DNA of 64,000 bases from Vibrio tapetis subsp. quintayensis (GTDB lineage: Bacteria > Pseudomonadota > Gammaproteobacteria > Enterobacterales > Vibrionaceae), in NCBI RefSeq assembly GCF_030409945.1, contig NZ_JAUFQV010000006.1, forward strand, positions 62,001-126,000. The letters run 5' to 3'. The notes beneath the pieces are model-generated. The model ran no database searches and was not told the DNA's origin. It saw only the letters and a program-made list of their open reading frames with translations. Below are positions 40,182 to 51,185 of this stretch, one piece after another (the stretch's first letter is position 1; every line of letters begins with the position of its first letter). The translations under genes and the position numbers were made by a program.

Positions 40182-42010
40182 TATGCCTTCTCCTCTGCTG
40201 CGTTTTCTTCATCAAGCTGTTTTTGAGCTGCTGCTTCAGCGGCTGCTGCTTTTTCTGCCGCTTCACCGTATAGGCGAGCTTTAGGTTGAGACTTAGTGAT
40301 TTTCACATTGCTGTAATCAATAGACGGCGCTGCGTCTTCTTTGAAGAAAGCCAGGGAGTGTTTTAAGAAATTCTCATCGTCACGTTCAGTACAACCACCG
40401 TCTAGACGTTGGTGAGCACCACGAGATTCTGTTCTCAAAATAGCCGAGTGAGCCATGGCTTCAGCGACTTCTAGCCCGTAGCCGACTTCAATGGCATACA
40501 GAAGGTCTGTGTTAAACACTTTGCCTTTGTCTTTAATTCCAATGTTTTTGTAGCGCGCTTTAAGCTCAGTGAGCTTATCAATGGTGGCTTGCATCAGATC
40601 TTCTTGACGGTAGATGCCACAACCCGCTTCCATTGTGTGACCCATTTCAGTGCGGATATCCGCCCAGTTTTCGTCACCTTCTTGATCCAGTAATGCTTGA
40701 ATTCTCGCTTCAACCGCTGTTATTTGTTTAGCGATTGACTCGTCATTCCAGCCCTTGAATTCAGCTGCGCGCTTAACCGCGTTTTCACCAGCCACGCGCC
40801 CAAATACGACGAACTCAGCCAGAGAATTTGAGCCTAAGCGGTTTGCACCATGTAGGCCAACAGAAGCACACTCACCTACAGCGAATAGGCCTTTGATTCG
40901 AGTTTCACATTGACCGTCTGTTTCAATGCCACCCATGGTGTAGTGAACCGTTGGGCGAATTGGGATTGGCTCTTTGGCTGGGTCTACATTTACGTAAGCT
41001 TTTGAAAGTTCACAGATGAATGGTAAACGCTCTTGCAGGTACTCTTCACCAAGGTGACGAAGATCAAGGTGCACCACATCACCCAGAGGATGTTTAATGG
41101 TGTTGCCTTTTTGCTGCTCATGCCAGAATGCCTGAGAAACTTTGTCACGAGGACCCAGTTCCATGTATTTGTTTTTTGGTTCGCCAACAGGAGTTTCTGG
41201 CCCCATGCCGTAATCTTGCAGATAACGGTAGCCATTTTTGTTAACGATGATACCGCCCTCACCACGACAACCTTCAGTCATCAAAATGCCCGTGCCTGGA
41301 AGACCCGTAGGGTGGTATTGAACGAATTCCATGTCACGAAGAGGAACGCCGTGGCGATAAGCCATTGCCATTCCGTCGCCGGTTACGATACCGCCATTGG
41401 TATTGCAGTGATAAACGCGACCAGCACCACCCGTTGCAAGTACAACTGATTTAGCTTTGATGGTAACGAGTTCACCTTCAGACATATGAATGGCAATCAA
41501 ACCTTGAACTTCACCGTCTTCAACGAGAAGATCGACCACAAAATACTCATCGAATCGATTGATTTGATCGTATTTCATCGAAGTTTGGAACAGGGTGTGA
41601 AGCATGTGGAAGCCGGTTTTGTCAGCAGCGAACCAAGTGCGCTCTACTTTCATGCCACCAAAACGGCGTACGTTGACTTCACCATTTTCTTTACGACTCC
41701 ATGGGCAGCCCCATTGTTCCATTTGAACCATTTCGCGAGTCGCGCTTTTTACAAAATATTCTACAACGTCCTGTTCACATAGCCAGTCCCCACCGCCAAC
41801 AGTATCGTTGAAGTGGTTATCTAGGCTGTCTTCTTCCTTGATTACAGCTGCTGAGCCTCCTTCCGCTGCGACAGTGTGGGATCGCATTGGATACACTTTA
41901 GAAATAAGTGCAATTTCGAGTTCAGGGTTGGCCTCAGCCGCGGCAATGGCAGTACGAAGACCGGCGCCGCCTGCGCCGATGACTGCGATATCTGTGGTTA
42001 TTGTTTTCAC
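40181..42010 (-). CDS. frdA: Fumarate reductase flavoprotein subunit FrdA
   Basis: The catalytic subunit that reduces fumarate to succinate in anaerobic respiration. The FAD-binding motif [18 protein letters not shown] and covalent FAD site [14 protein letters not shown] (His near 44-45) are present; the active-site segment [12 protein letters not shown] follows. The C-terminus is an Ala/Glu-rich tail (about 25 residues: [15 protein letters not shown]...) longer than usual. Length 609 aa (E. coli 602). First gene of frdABCD; regulation by FNR or ArcA is expected, but I found no clear FNR site in the 290-bp gap to epmA. Confidence 0.98.
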   Translation of the reverse strand: MKTITTDIAVIGAGGAGLRTAIAAAEANPELEIALISKVYPMRSHTVAAEGGSAAVIKEEDSLDNHFNDTVGGGDWLCEQDVVEYFVKSATREMVQMEQWGCPWSRKENGEVNVRRFGGMKVERTWFAADKTGFHMLHTLFQTSMKYDQINRFDEYFVVDLLVEDGEVQGLIAIHMSEGELVTIKAKSVVLATGGAGRVYHCNTNGGIVTGDGMAMAYRHGVPLRDMEFVQYHPTGLPGTGILMTEGCRGEGGIIVNKNGYRYLQDYGMGPETPVGEPKNKYMELGPRDKVSQAFWHEQQKGNTIKHPLGDVVHLDLRHLGEEYLQERLPFICELSKAYVNVDPAKEPIPIRPTVHYTMGGIETDGQCETRIKGLFAVGECASVGLHGANRLGSNSLAEFVVFGRVAGENAVKRAAEFKGWNDESIAKQITAVEARIQALLDQEGDENWADIRTEMGHTMEAGCGIYRQEDLMQATIDKLTELKARYKNIGIKDKGKVFNTDLLYAIEVGYGLEVAEAMAHSAILRTESRGAHQRLDGGCTERDDENFLKHSLAFFKEDAAPSIDYSNVKITKSQPKARLYGEAAEKAAAAEAAAQKQLDEENAAEEKA

Positions 42011-42300
42011 AGTTATCCTCCAGTGTGTATTGGCAATAAAAAAGCGGCGACACGTAAGATCTTACGATAATGCGGACGCTGCTAGTGTCATGCCAGGGAT
42101 TGTAATAATTGATTTTGAGTTCCTCGTGTATATTAGAAGACGGGCGATGGGAATAAATTGATGTACTTAGGTTTTTGCTTCGGTAATGCAAGTTTGAGCA
42201 TAGTATTTTGGCTTTGTGTGAGGAAAGTCACTAACCGCTTTGGAATAGTGCGATTAACAAGGTAAAATTGACTGGTTTTTGAATTAATTGGAGTCATTTT

Positions 42301-43275
42301 ATGACCTTAGCGACTTGGCAGCCGTCGGCTACTATTCCTATGTTGAAAAAAAGAGCCGATGTTTTGACACAAATTAGGCATTTCTTTGCGTTACGTAGCG
42401 TATTAGAAGTGGATACTCCTGCCATGAGTCACGCAACGGTTACGGATGTGCACCTGCATACCTTTCAAACAAGCTTTGTTGGGCCTGGTTACTCTGATGG
42501 CCAAACCTTATATTTGATGACCAGCCCTGAATTTCACATGAAACGATTACTTGCCGCTGGCAGTGGCTGTATTTATCAAATTAATAAAGCATTTCGAAAC
42601 GAAGAAAATGGCCGCTACCACAATCCAGAATTCACCATGCTGGAGTGGTATCGAGTTGGTTTTGACCACCACAAGCTAATGGATGAAATGGATGATTTAC
42701 TGCAGTTGATCTTGGCTTGTAAATCTGCAGAAAGAATGACGTATCGGCAAGCTTTTTTGTCAGTGCTAGGTGTGTGTCCGTTAGAAGCTAACATGAACGA
42801 GCTTAGAGCTTCGGCATCTCAGTTAGACTTGAGCGACATTGCGGAGAATGAGCAAGACAAAGATACGTTATTGCAGTTGCTTTTCAGTGTGGGTGTTGAA
42901 GGGCATATAGGGCAAAGCGCACCGGTGTTTGTATATGATTTCCCTGCATCACAAGCTGCATTAGCCAAAGTGAATAACTCTGACCCTAGAGTGGCGGATA
43001 GATTCGAGGTTTATTATAAAGGCATTGAGCTGGCAAACGGTTTCCACGAATTAGATAACCCTGCGGAGCAGTTGGCACGGTTTGAACAAGATAATAGCAA
43101 ACGAGAAAGCATGGGGTTATTACCTCAGCCGATTGATCACCATTTAATTGCCGCATTAGAGTACGGTTTACCTGCGTGTGCAGGTGTTGCCCTTGGGGTC
43201 GATCGCTTAATTATGCTTGCGCTTGAATGCGAGCATATCGATGACGTAACAGCTTTTCCATTTCCTATTGCTTAA
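42301..43275 (+). CDS. epmA: EF-P beta-lysine ligase EpmA (PoxA/GenX)
   Basis: A class II lysyl-tRNA-synthetase-like enzyme without the anticodon-binding domain. It activates (R)-beta-lysine and joins it to Lys34 of EF-P. Motif 2 ([20 protein letters not shown]) and motif 3 ([14 protein letters not shown]) are intact. 324 aa (E. coli 325). It is divergent from frdA and 5 kb from efp. Confidence 0.97.
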   Translation: MTLATWQPSATIPMLKKRADVLTQIRHFFALRSVLEVDTPAMSHATVTDVHLHTFQTSFVGPGYSDGQTLYLMTSPEFHMKRLLAAGSGCIYQINKAFRNEENGRYHNPEFTMLEWYRVGFDHHKLMDEMDDLLQLILACKSAERMTYRQAFLSVLGVCPLEANMNELRASASQLDLSDIAENEQDKDTLLQLLFSVGVEGHIGQSAPVFVYDFPASQAALAKVNNSDPRVADRFEVYYKGIELANGFHELDNPAEQLARFEQDNSKRESMGLLPQPIDHHLIAALEYGLPACAGVALGVDRLIMLALECEHIDDVTAFPFPIA

Positions 43276-43288
43276 TCATCACTGGTCG

Positions 43289-44176
43289 TTAGCTAACTAG
43301 GATCCCGGTACCAACAACAGCGACAGCCGCTCCCAACCAAGCATAGCGATTTGGTCTTTGTTTTGTGTATAGCCATAAAAGAGGCAGTAACATGATTGGT
43401 GTGGTGGACGATAATAATGCCACCATGCCGACATTACCCTCGCGTAAGGCGTAAAGGATTAAGGTCATGCCAACGGCCATCGCCAAAAATCCGTTAATCG
43501 CGCATATTCCAAATATTTTTAGGTTAATCGGCTGTATCGGTCGTGCTAGCTTAGCTCCTGTCATACGGAACAAACTATGTGCTAGGAAAGCGGTGATCAT
43601 CCTTAATGCCGATGCGGCGATAGGGTCAACATCCGTTAGCATGACTGGTTTTGCAATGATTCCGCCCATCGCTTGGCAAAAGGCGGCCAATAATCCAAGA
43701 GAAATGCCAATCCATGCTCGCCCTTTTACTGCTTCCCAGTCATGTTGTTTTTGGTTCTTCCGTCCAAAGAAGATAGCTGAAATGACGCCAGAAAAAACCA
43801 AGACCGAGCCAACGTATTCACTGCTGGTGAGTGTTTCGCTGAAAAGGAAGTAGCCCAGTAGAGCCGAAAATACGGCATGGCAAGAAAACAAAAGACCGGC
43901 TTGTCTAGGGCCCATACGATTCATGCAGGCAAATAGGGCAGTATCACCAATAAATATTCCAATCAGCCCCGATAATGCCATCGGAAAGACATGAGAGGAT
44001 TCTACGCTGCTCCAGCCTCCGGTAATCATAGCCATAACAAACAGCATGCTTGCCGTGCACCCCATTCTCCAGCGGCTATATGCGAACGAACCTAGGTGTC
44101 TTGCTGGGATTACTGAAATTAAGCTGGAAATTGCCCACAAAAATGCAGCAGCAAGGGCGAGCCATTCGTAAGTCAT
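43289..44176 (-). CDS. EamA/DMT-family transporter
   Basis: A 295-aa inner-membrane protein with about ten helices in two EamA repeats (repeat 1 from MTYEWLALAAAFLWAISSLIS; repeat 2 starting near GRAWIGISLGLLAAFCQAMGG). It belongs to the drug/metabolite transporter superfamily; substrate unknown. It ends 14 bases from epmA, convergent. Confidence 0.85.
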   Translation of the reverse strand: MTYEWLALAAAFLWAISSLISVIPARHLGSFAYSRWRMGCTASMLFVMAMITGGWSSVESSHVFPMALSGLIGIFIGDTALFACMNRMGPRQAGLLFSCHAVFSALLGYFLFSETLTSSEYVGSVLVFSGVISAIFFGRKNQKQHDWEAVKGRAWIGISLGLLAAFCQAMGGIIAKPVMLTDVDPIAASALRMITAFLAHSLFRMTGAKLARPIQPINLKIFGICAINGFLAMAVGMTLILYALREGNVGMVALLSSTTPIMLLPLLWLYTKQRPNRYAWLGAAVAVVGTGILVS

Positions 44177-44288
44177 AATGCATAAATAAAACGGTGGTTG
44201 ATAGTCAGACTATGCACTAATAACCTAGCCGCAACCACCTTTGATGTCGTGTCCGACATAATTTTTTCAAGGTGACGAGGGCAAAAAT

Positions 44289-44320
44289 AATCAAGCCCTC
44301 ATGGTATGGAGGGCTTGATT
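44289..44320 (-). terminator. Rho-independent terminator after the SLC13-family transporter gene
   Basis: AATCAAGCCCTC-N8-GAGGGCTTGATT with T run on the minus strand. Confidence 0.82.
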
Positions 44321-44346
44321 GGTGTCTCTAAATATTTGTCGGGAAA

Positions 44347-45762
44347 TTAAGTAAGGATAAGCATTGCGGCGTACACCATTAGCAAACCAATAACACCCAT
44401 AATGAGCCCGATTTTAGCCATGTCTCGGCTTTCAATTAAGCCTGTTGAATAAGCCAATGAGTTTGGCGGAGTCGAAACAGGTAAAATCATACCGAGAGAA
44501 GCAGAAAACGCGACGACAACAAGTAACCCTTGCAGCCCGCCAATGGTGACTAAGCTTGGCATGGATGTGCCAATAGCTGCAGCGATTGGCATTAACAAGT
44601 TAGCGGTCGCCGTATTCGACATAAAGTTAGCCATTAACCAACATACGATCGATAGCGTAATAACTACGGCGTAAGGTGTGAGTGATTCATAATCAATGGA
44701 GTGGGCTAATGCCTCTGCTAGCCCCGTTTTATCAAGACCAATCCCTATCGCGATACCACCGGCTACTAACCACAGTACATCCCAATTAATTTGCTTTAGT
44801 TCTTCTTTACCCATGATACCTGTCAGGGTGAAGACGGCGAGTGGAATAATAGAAACCACATAAGTGTTCATGCCATGGATACTCGTAGTCATCCACAGCA
44901 ATATGGTGGCTGCGAAAGTGACGTAAACGGTAATGGCTCGCCAGCTTTTTCTAAATTGACCATTTAGCTTCAGAACCATCTCTTTTTCAGAAGAAGGGAA
45001 CAGCTTTTGAAGCAGAAACCAAGCGATGGTCAGTTGAATCATCACAAAGGGTAAACCCATCATCATCCAACTGAGAAAATCAATGCTGTTTTCTCCGGTT
45101 AAATACTGCAAAGCAATGGCATTAGGAGGTGTACCAATCGGAGTTGCGATACCACCGGTATTGGCTGCAATCGGAATACACAAGACTAACGCTTTTATAC
45201 CTACATCCCCTTTCGGTGCGGAAGCGACAATGGGCCCAAGCAATGCGAGCATCATAACCGTGGTTGCGGTATTAGACATAAACATAGAGAAAACAGCGGT
45301 GATCAGCATTAAACCCAGCATGATGAATTTTGGCTGAGTACCAAATGGCTTGAGTAAAACACGGGCCAAGTTGTTGTCCAGTTCGTATTTCGATGCCGCG
45401 ATGGCTAGGGCAAAACCACCCATAAATAGAATGATTATTGGGGAAGAGAATGCACTGAATATGTCGGTGTAGTTAATCAACTCGCCGAGATCATGTCCCT
45501 CTGGTGGCGCGCGAAATAAATGCAGCCCTTTATTGGATATCATGACCAGTTCTAAGGCAATGATTAATATCGAAGTGGCGAAAACGGGTACGGGTTCAAG
45601 TACCCAAAGTAGAGCCGCGAGTAAGAATATAGCGAGAAGGCGATGTTGAATGAGTGTTAGATCATCAATAGGGATCATATCTATAGGCATAAACAACACC
45701 GCAATTGGAATTGCAAAGCAGATGAACAGTTTGATCAAAATTGCGGGATTTTTTACTACCAT
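44347..45762 (-). CDS. SLC13/DASS-family dicarboxylate or anion transporter
   Basis: A 471-aa sodium-coupled transporter of the divalent anion:Na+ symporter family. The two SNT motifs, in FMSNTATTVMM and FMSNTATANLL, and the companion GTPPNA and STPPNSLAYSTG loops form the Na+ and substrate sites as in VcINDY. About eleven helices. Likely substrates are C4-dicarboxylates, citrate or sulfate; not decidable from sequence. It stands alone between the DMT gene and psd. Confidence 0.85.
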   Translation of the reverse strand: MVVKNPAILIKLFICFAIPIAVLFMPIDMIPIDDLTLIQHRLLAIFLLAALLWVLEPVPVFATSILIIALELVMISNKGLHLFRAPPEGHDLGELINYTDIFSAFSSPIIILFMGGFALAIAASKYELDNNLARVLLKPFGTQPKFIMLGLMLITAVFSMFMSNTATTVMMLALLGPIVASAPKGDVGIKALVLCIPIAANTGGIATPIGTPPNAIALQYLTGENSIDFLSWMMMGLPFVMIQLTIAWFLLQKLFPSSEKEMVLKLNGQFRKSWRAITVYVTFAATILLWMTTSIHGMNTYVVSIIPLAVFTLTGIMGKEELKQINWDVLWLVAGGIAIGIGLDKTGLAEALAHSIDYESLTPYAVVITLSIVCWLMANFMSNTATANLLMPIAAAIGTSMPSLVTIGGLQGLLVVVAFSASLGMILPVSTPPNSLAYSTGLIESRDMAKIGLIMGVIGLLMVYAAMLILT

Positions 45763-45909
45763 AGACGTAAAAACCTTCCTAGTTTAAGTCGATAGCAACG
45801 AGAATAAATGACCCTTAAGATGGTTACCTAGATCTGGACTAGACTTTGATAAAAAAGAGAAAACTATTGGAAGGATGTTTGCTTTTTGTCAAAAAATAGA
45901 AGAGGGAGT

Positions 45910-45935
45910 AAAGGTTGTAGAACACTACAACCTTT
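45910..45935 (-). terminator. Probable terminator of psd
   Basis: AAAGGTTGTAG-aaca-CTACAACCTTT stem directly after the psd stop. The minus-strand T run is short, so it is moderate. Confidence 0.6.
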
Positions 45936-45947
45936 AATTAATAATGT

Positions 45948-46817
45948 TTAGCCTTTAGCCTTCACATGTGCGTAAGCAGTGCCTAGCAATGTTGGTACGT
46001 TGTTTTGCATGGTTTGGTCAAACTCAACGGCACCCTCAGAGAAGAGATTGATTACCGTTGAACCTAGCTTAAAGCGGCCCATCTCTTCACCTTTTTTAAA
46101 GTGAACAGACTTATTGCCTTCTGCTGGGTAATCCCAAGTGTAAACCGTATTACCACGAGGCGGTGTTACCGTTCCAGCCCATGTTAGTTCGATGCTACCA
46201 ACGATAGTTGCGCCAACCAATACTTGTGCCATTGGGCCAAAGTCGGTATCAAAGATGCAAACCACGCGCTCATTACGAGCAAACAAATTAGGTACGTTTT
46301 CTGCCGTCAGAGGGTTTACTGAGAACAGGTCGCCAGGAACATAAATCATCTGACGAAGCACGCCGTCACAAGGCATGTGAACACGATGGTAATCGCTTGG
46401 CGATAAGTATAGTGTCGCGAATTCACCATCAGCAAACTCTTGTGCTAACGCTGCGTCGCCGCCTAGCAACTCTTGTGCTGAATAAGTGTGTCCTTTTGCT
46501 TGAATCAATTGACCGTCAGTGATCGGTCCGAATTGGCTTACACAAGCATCCGCTGGGTGTGCGATGACAGATTCGCCGTCAACCACTGGGCGCATACCTG
46601 GCTTTAATTCGCGTACGAAGAATTCATTAAACGTTTTAAAGTGCGCAGGATCAGAGTGCAAAGCTTCATCCATGTTCACTTTGTATTGTTTTACAAACAA
46701 ACGAATAACGGCGGTTGTGAGGCTGCCCGATTTTGAGCTGGCAAATTTACCAACCAGTCGAGTTAATCCATGCTGTGGTAGCCAGTATTGTAGGCCCACT
46801 TTAATTTTATCTAACAC
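45948..46817 (-). CDS. psd: Phosphatidylserine decarboxylase Psd
   Basis: Makes phosphatidylethanolamine from phosphatidylserine at the inner membrane. The proenzyme cuts itself at Gly252-Ser253 in [10 protein letters not shown], leaving the pyruvoyl group. [13 protein letters not shown] and [14 protein letters not shown] are family motifs. The frame opens at a TTG (46838); I use the GTG at 46817 ([14 protein letters not shown]), which has TTGGA nine bases upstream and matches Vibrio Psd, giving 289 aa. It follows rsgA, and the gap between holds a strong stem-loop. Confidence 0.93.
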   Translation of the reverse strand: MLDKIKVGLQYWLPQHGLTRLVGKFASSKSGSLTTAVIRLFVKQYKVNMDEALHSDPAHFKTFNEFFVRELKPGMRPVVDGESVIAHPADACVSQFGPITDGQLIQAKGHTYSAQELLGGDAALAQEFADGEFATLYLSPSDYHRVHMPCDGVLRQMIYVPGDLFSVNPLTAENVPNLFARNERVVCIFDTDFGPMAQVLVGATIVGSIELTWAGTVTPPRGNTVYTWDYPAEGNKSVHFKKGEEMGRFKLGSTVINLFSEGAVEFDQTMQNNVPTLLGTAYAHVKAKG

Positions 46818-46858
46818 GTTTGATTCCAACTTGTTCAATAATTTGGCGCGAGATATTA

Positions 46859-46909
46859 CTCAATCTAAAACGCCTTGTCAGCATCTTTGCGTCAAAGGCG
46901 TAGATTGAG
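46859..46909 (-). other. Long stem-loop in the rsgA-psd gap
   Basis: CTCAATCT pairs with AGATTGAG and ACGCCTT with AAGGCGT, a 15-bp stem with a 3-nt bulge and no T run. It lies between the rsgA stop and the psd start on their coding strand, so it would be in the psd leader. Confidence 0.6.
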
Positions 46910-46929
46910 CCGCGTTTTAGGTGAATGTC

Positions 46930-47979
46930 TTACAGATCGCCTTTTTTAGAAAAATGACGATTCGCTTTGTTTTCGGACATACTTTCAATAATGCGGTGAT
47001 AGTTATCGAATCGCACTTTTGCAATGTCACCTTTTTCGACTGCGGCACGTAATAGGCAGCCAGGATCATCATTATGAGTGCAGTCTCGGAATTTGCAGCC
47101 ACCAAGGAAAGGACGGAACTCAATGAATGCTTCCGTTACTTCATCGGGTTCTAGGTGCCATAAGCCAAACTCACGAACTCCTGGAGAGTCGATGAGATCG
47201 CCACCATTCGGGAAGTGATAAAGCCTCGCTGCCGTCGTGGTGTGTTGACCTAAACCGGAGTTTTCAGAAACAGCGCCTTCTTCGATGTCAACATCAGGCA
47301 GTAGAGCATTGACTAGGCTGGATTTACCAACGCCAGACTGACCAACAAATATGTTGATTCGGCCTCTAAGTTCAAGCTCAAGTTCTTCGATACCTTCGCC
47401 AGTTTCTTTACTAACAAACAAAACTTTGTAGCCTATTTTTTCGTAGGCCGCTAACCATGTTTTGTACTGAGCAATCTCTTCTGGTTTAAGAAGGTCCATT
47501 TTGTTCAGAACAATAAATGGTGAGACATTTAAAGTTTCTGCAGCTACTAAATAGCGGTCGATAATGTTGAGAGACAGCTCAGGTAAGACTGAGGAAACTA
47601 TCGCCATCTGATCAATATTCGCAGCAACAAGTTTTACACCGTCGTAGTAATCTGGTCGAGTAATCATTGAGGTTCGTGGTTCAACCGCTTCAACAACACC
47701 AGAAATACCGGCCATTGATTCGAGACCACAACGCCAAAGCACTTTGTCGCCAGAAACTAAGTTTTCTATGCTTCGGCGCAGGTTGCAGCGGTGGACTTCA
47801 CCACTCTCAAGATCTTCGATATCCGCATGCTGGCCGAATCGAGTAATGACCAAGCCTTTTTTTGCGCCACCCAGCATGGATTCATCCCACTGAACGGTAT
47901 CTTCTTTCTTGAGACGCTTATTTTGATTACTGCGTACGCGTCGTACTTGACCTTTGGTCAGCTTTTTCTTCTTTGCCAC
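46930..47979 (-). CDS. rsgA: Ribosome small subunit-dependent GTPase RsgA
   Basis: A circularly permuted GTPase that helps mature the 30S subunit. OB-fold N-terminus (about 35-105), then G4 (NKMD), G1 (GQSGVGKSS) and G3 (DSPG) in permuted order, and a zinc knuckle ([14 protein letters not shown]). 349 aa (E. coli 350). Start is GTG at 47979. It is divergent from orn with 79 bp between. Confidence 0.97.
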   Translation of the reverse strand: MAKKKKLTKGQVRRVRSNQNKRLKKEDTVQWDESMLGGAKKGLVITRFGQHADIEDLESGEVHRCNLRRSIENLVSGDKVLWRCGLESMAGISGVVEAVEPRTSMITRPDYYDGVKLVAANIDQMAIVSSVLPELSLNIIDRYLVAAETLNVSPFIVLNKMDLLKPEEIAQYKTWLAAYEKIGYKVLFVSKETGEGIEELELELRGRINIFVGQSGVGKSSLVNALLPDVDIEEGAVSENSGLGQHTTTAARLYHFPNGGDLIDSPGVREFGLWHLEPDEVTEAFIEFRPFLGGCKFRDCTHNDDPGCLLRAAVEKGDIAKVRFDNYHRIIESMSENKANRHFSKKGDL

Positions 47980-48058
47980 GTATATTCAACTTCTAAGGTT
48001 GGAATTCGTAATTTGCGGAGTATGATACCTCTTTTAGCAACAAAATAGGCACTCATCT

Positions 48059-48604
48059 ATGTCATTCAGCGATCAAAACTTAATTTGGATCGATTTGGAG
48101 ATGACAGGGCTTAACCCTGAAACCCACAAGATCATTGAAATCGCTACGATTGTTACTGATAGCGAATTAAACATTCTCGCTGAAGGTCCTGTGCTAGCTG
48201 TTCACCAACCTGAACAAGAATTGGATAAAATGGATGAGTGGTGCACCACTACCCATACAGGCAGCGGTTTGGTTGCACGTGTAAGAGAAAGCAAAATTAC
48301 AGAGCAACAGGCCATTGAGGAAACCATCGCTTTCCTTGAAAAGTGGGTGCCGAAAGAGAAATCTCCAATTTGTGGCAATAGCGTCGGCCAAGATCGTCGT
48401 TTTTTAGTAAAGCACATGCCTGAGCTTGATCAGTATTTTCATTACCGTTGTATTGATGTCAGCACGATTAAAGAGCTGGTACGCCGCTGGAAACCAGAAG
48501 AGTTAACTAAGTTCTCAAAAGCTGGAACTCACCTAGCGTTAGATGACATCCGAGAGTCAATTGCAGAGCTTCAGTTCTACCGCAAGAATGTTTTTAGTAT
48601 CTAG
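48059..48604 (+). CDS. orn: Oligoribonuclease Orn
   Basis: A DEDDh 3'-5' exoribonuclease that degrades 2-mer RNAs including pGpG from c-di-[23 protein letters not shown] carries the first Asp and Glu; [11 protein letters not shown] and [11 protein letters not shown] carry the others. 181 aa, as in E. coli. Confidence 0.98.
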   Translation: MSFSDQNLIWIDLEMTGLNPETHKIIEIATIVTDSELNILAEGPVLAVHQPEQELDKMDEWCTTTHTGSGLVARVRESKITEQQAIEETIAFLEKWVPKEKSPICGNSVGQDRRFLVKHMPELDQYFHYRCIDVSTIKELVRRWKPEELTKFSKAGTHLALDDIRESIAELQFYRKNVFSI

Positions 48605-48691
48605 TCCTGACGTCGTACTGCTAAGCCTTTGACCAAACTGGCGAAAAATACAGCAAAAACTAAATAAAACGCATTTTTTTGAGATAAGGAC

Positions 48692-48719
48692 TTGCATCAC
48701 AAAAAAATGCTCTTATAAT
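48692..48719 (+). promoter_or_regulatory. Promoter of the tRNA array
   Basis: TTGCAT (48692-48697), a 16-bp spacer and a consensus TATAAT (48714-48719) are followed by a GC-rich discriminator, as in stringently controlled stable-RNA promoters. It starts 57 bases before the first tRNA. Confidence 0.8.
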
Positions 48720-48775
48720 TCGCAGCCCTGAACGGCAGAAAGCCTTTCGGTTCTTAACGAAAATTAAGATGAAAT

Positions 48776-48851
48776 GCGATACTAGCTCAGTTGGTAGAGC
48801 GCAACCTTGCCAAGGTTGAGGTCATCGGTTCGAACCCGATGTATCGCTCCA
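48776..48851 (+). tRNA. tRNA-Gly(GCC), copy 1
   Basis: A 76-nt cloverleaf with acceptor stem GCGATAC, anticodon loop CTTGCCAAG (GCC), TTCGAAC T-loop and encoded TCCA end. First of eight identical copies. Confidence 0.97.
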
Positions 48852-48919
48852 ATTTCTCTCACGCTTTGCGCTGAAGAAGATGTTGGTCAAGTCTCATTGT
48901 CTTAAACAATGCATCCGGA

Positions 48920-48996
<77 letters not shown>

Positions 48997-49054
48997 CATT
49001 ACAGTTAAACGCCAGTTCATTGCCAAGGCAATAGAATAGCCGCGGTTAGCTCAT

Positions 49055-49130
49055 GCGATACTAGCTCAGTTGGTAGAGCGCAACCTTGCCAAGGTTGAGG
49101 TCATCGGTTCGAACCCGATGTATCGCTCCA
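49055..49130 (+). tRNA. tRNA-Gly(GCC), copy 2
   Basis: Identical in sequence to copy 1; 58 nt after fMet copy 1. Confidence 0.97.
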
Positions 49131-49198
49131 ATTTCTCTCACGCTTTGCGTTGAAGAAGATATTGGCAAAGTCTCATTGTCTTAAACAATGCATCCGGA

Positions 49199-49275
<77 letters not shown>

Positions 49276-49333
49276 CATTACAGTTAAACGCCAGTTCATT
49301 GCCAAGGCAATAGAATAGTCGCGGTTAGCTTAT

Positions 49334-49409
49334 GCGATACTAGCTCAGTTGGTAGAGCGCAACCTTGCCAAGGTTGAGGTCATCGGTTCGAACCCGATGT
49401 ATCGCTCCA
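49334..49409 (+). tRNA. tRNA-Gly(GCC), copy 3
   Basis: Identical to copy 1. Confidence 0.97.
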
Positions 49410-49477
49410 ATTTCTCTCACGCTTTGCGCTGAAGAAGAGATTGGTCAAGTCTCATTGTCTTAAACAATGCATCCGGA

Positions 49478-49554
<77 letters not shown>

Positions 49555-49612
49555 CATTACAGTTAAACGCCCAGTTCCTTACCATAAGGTATTAGAGCCG
49601 CGGTTAGCTCAT

Positions 49613-49688
49613 GCGATACTAGCTCAGTTGGTAGAGCGCAACCTTGCCAAGGTTGAGGTCATCGGTTCGAACCCGATGTATCGCTCCA
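49613..49688 (+). tRNA. tRNA-Gly(GCC), copy 4
   Basis: Identical to copy 1. The spacer after it changes to the longer type. Confidence 0.97.
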
Positions 49689-49773
49689 ATTTCTCTCATG
49701 CTTTGCACTGAAGAAGAGATTGGTCAGTCTCATTGTCTTAAACGGTAATGATGCGAAAAGAGAAACATCCGGA

Positions 49774-49850
<77 letters not shown>

Positions 49851-49908
49851 CATTACAGCTAAACGCCAATTCATTGCCAAGGCAATAGAATAGCAGCGGT
49901 TAGCTTAT

Positions 49909-49984
49909 GCGATACTAGCTCAGTTGGTAGAGCGCAACCTTGCCAAGGTTGAGGTCATCGGTTCGAACCCGATGTATCGCTCCA
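49909..49984 (+). tRNA. tRNA-Gly(GCC), copy 5
   Basis: Identical to copy 1. Confidence 0.97.
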
Positions 49985-50070
49985 ATTTCTCTCACGCTTT
50001 GCGTTGAAGAAGATATTGGCAAAGTCTCATTGCCTTAAACGGTAATGATGCGAAAAGAGAAACATCCGGA

Positions 50071-50147
<77 letters not shown>

Positions 50148-50205
50148 CATTACAGTTAAACGCCAGTTCATTGCCAAGTCAATGGAATAGCCGCGGTTAG
50201 CTCAT

Positions 50206-50281
50206 GCGATACTAGCTCAGTTGGTAGAGCGCAACCTTGCCAAGGTTGAGGTCATCGGTTCGAACCCGATGTATCGCTCCA
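50206..50281 (+). tRNA. tRNA-Gly(GCC), copy 6
   Basis: Identical to copy 1. Confidence 0.97.
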
Positions 50282-50366
50282 ATTTCTCTCACGTTTTGTG
50301 CTGAAGAAGAAATTGGTCAGTCTCATTGTCTTAAACGGTAATGGTACGAAAAGAGAAACATCCGGA

Positions 50367-50443
<77 letters not shown>

Positions 50444-50501
50444 CATTACAGTTAAACGCCCAGTTCCTTACCATAAGGTATTAGAGCCGCGGTTAGCTTA
50501 T

Positions 50502-50577
50502 GCGATACTAGCTCAGTTGGTAGAGCGCAACCTTGCCAAGGTTGAGGTCATCGGTTCGAACCCGATGTATCGCTCCA
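50502..50577 (+). tRNA. tRNA-Gly(GCC), copy 7
   Basis: Identical to copy 1. Confidence 0.97.
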
Positions 50578-50663
50578 ATTTCTCTCACGTTTTGCGCTGA
50601 AGAAGAAATTGGCAAAGTCTCATTATCTTAAACGGTAATGATGCGAAAAGAGAAACATCCGGA

Positions 50664-50740
<77 letters not shown>

Positions 50741-50798
50741 CATTACAGTTAAACGCCCAGTTCCTTGCCATTAGGTATTAGAGCCGCGGTTAGCTCAT

Positions 50799-50874
50799 GC
50801 GATACTAGCTCAGTTGGTAGAGCGCAACCTTGCCAAGGTTGAGGTCATCGGTTCGAACCCGATGTATCGCTCCA
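50799..50874 (+). tRNA. tRNA-Gly(GCC), copy 8
   Basis: Identical to copy 1; last intact tRNA of the array. Confidence 0.97.
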
Positions 50875-50937
50875 ATTTCTCTTACGCTTTGCGCTGAAGA
50901 AATTGGCATAGCCTCATTGTCTTAAACAATGCATCCG

Positions 50938-50995
50938 GATACGGAATAGAGCTAATGTGCTCACCAAGGCCGCACCCGATTAAACGCACACGCGA
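50938..50995 (+). pseudogene. Decayed eighth tRNA-fMet
   Basis: After copy 8 the usual spacer ends in GCATCCGGA. The next bases, TACGGAATAGAGC then TGTGCTC, resemble CGCGGGATGGAGC and TAGCTCG of the fMet gene with many changes. No anticodon arm or T-arm can be formed, and TTAAACGC of the normal downstream spacer follows. It is the broken end of the array. Confidence 0.7.
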
Positions 50996-51054
50996 GTGAT
51001 CAAGTTACCGCTCTTTTAATGCTGTGAAGCATTACCCCAAAATAAATCAATGAC

Positions 51055-51081
51055 ACACCCTATGGGTGATTTTTTGTTTTT
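51055..51081 (+). terminator. Terminator of the tRNA array
   Basis: CACCC-tat-GGGTG stem followed by ATTTTTTGTTTTT. Confidence 0.7.
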
Positions 51082-51185
51082 GCAAAACAAATTCCATTGC
51101 CACTGAGTCATCACTTAGTTTTCCACGCCTTCATCCCTGATGATATAAGGCTCGTTAGCGCGTACTTACAAATAAACTCACAGAC

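Noticed and set aside
41033..41449. 138-aa plus-strand ORF inside frdA
   Set aside because: Fully antisense to a highly conserved gene; codon pattern is a shadow of frdA.
42011..42300. FNR site in front of frdA
   Set aside because: TTGAT half-sites occur, but no matching ATCAA at N4 spacing, so a site is not supported.
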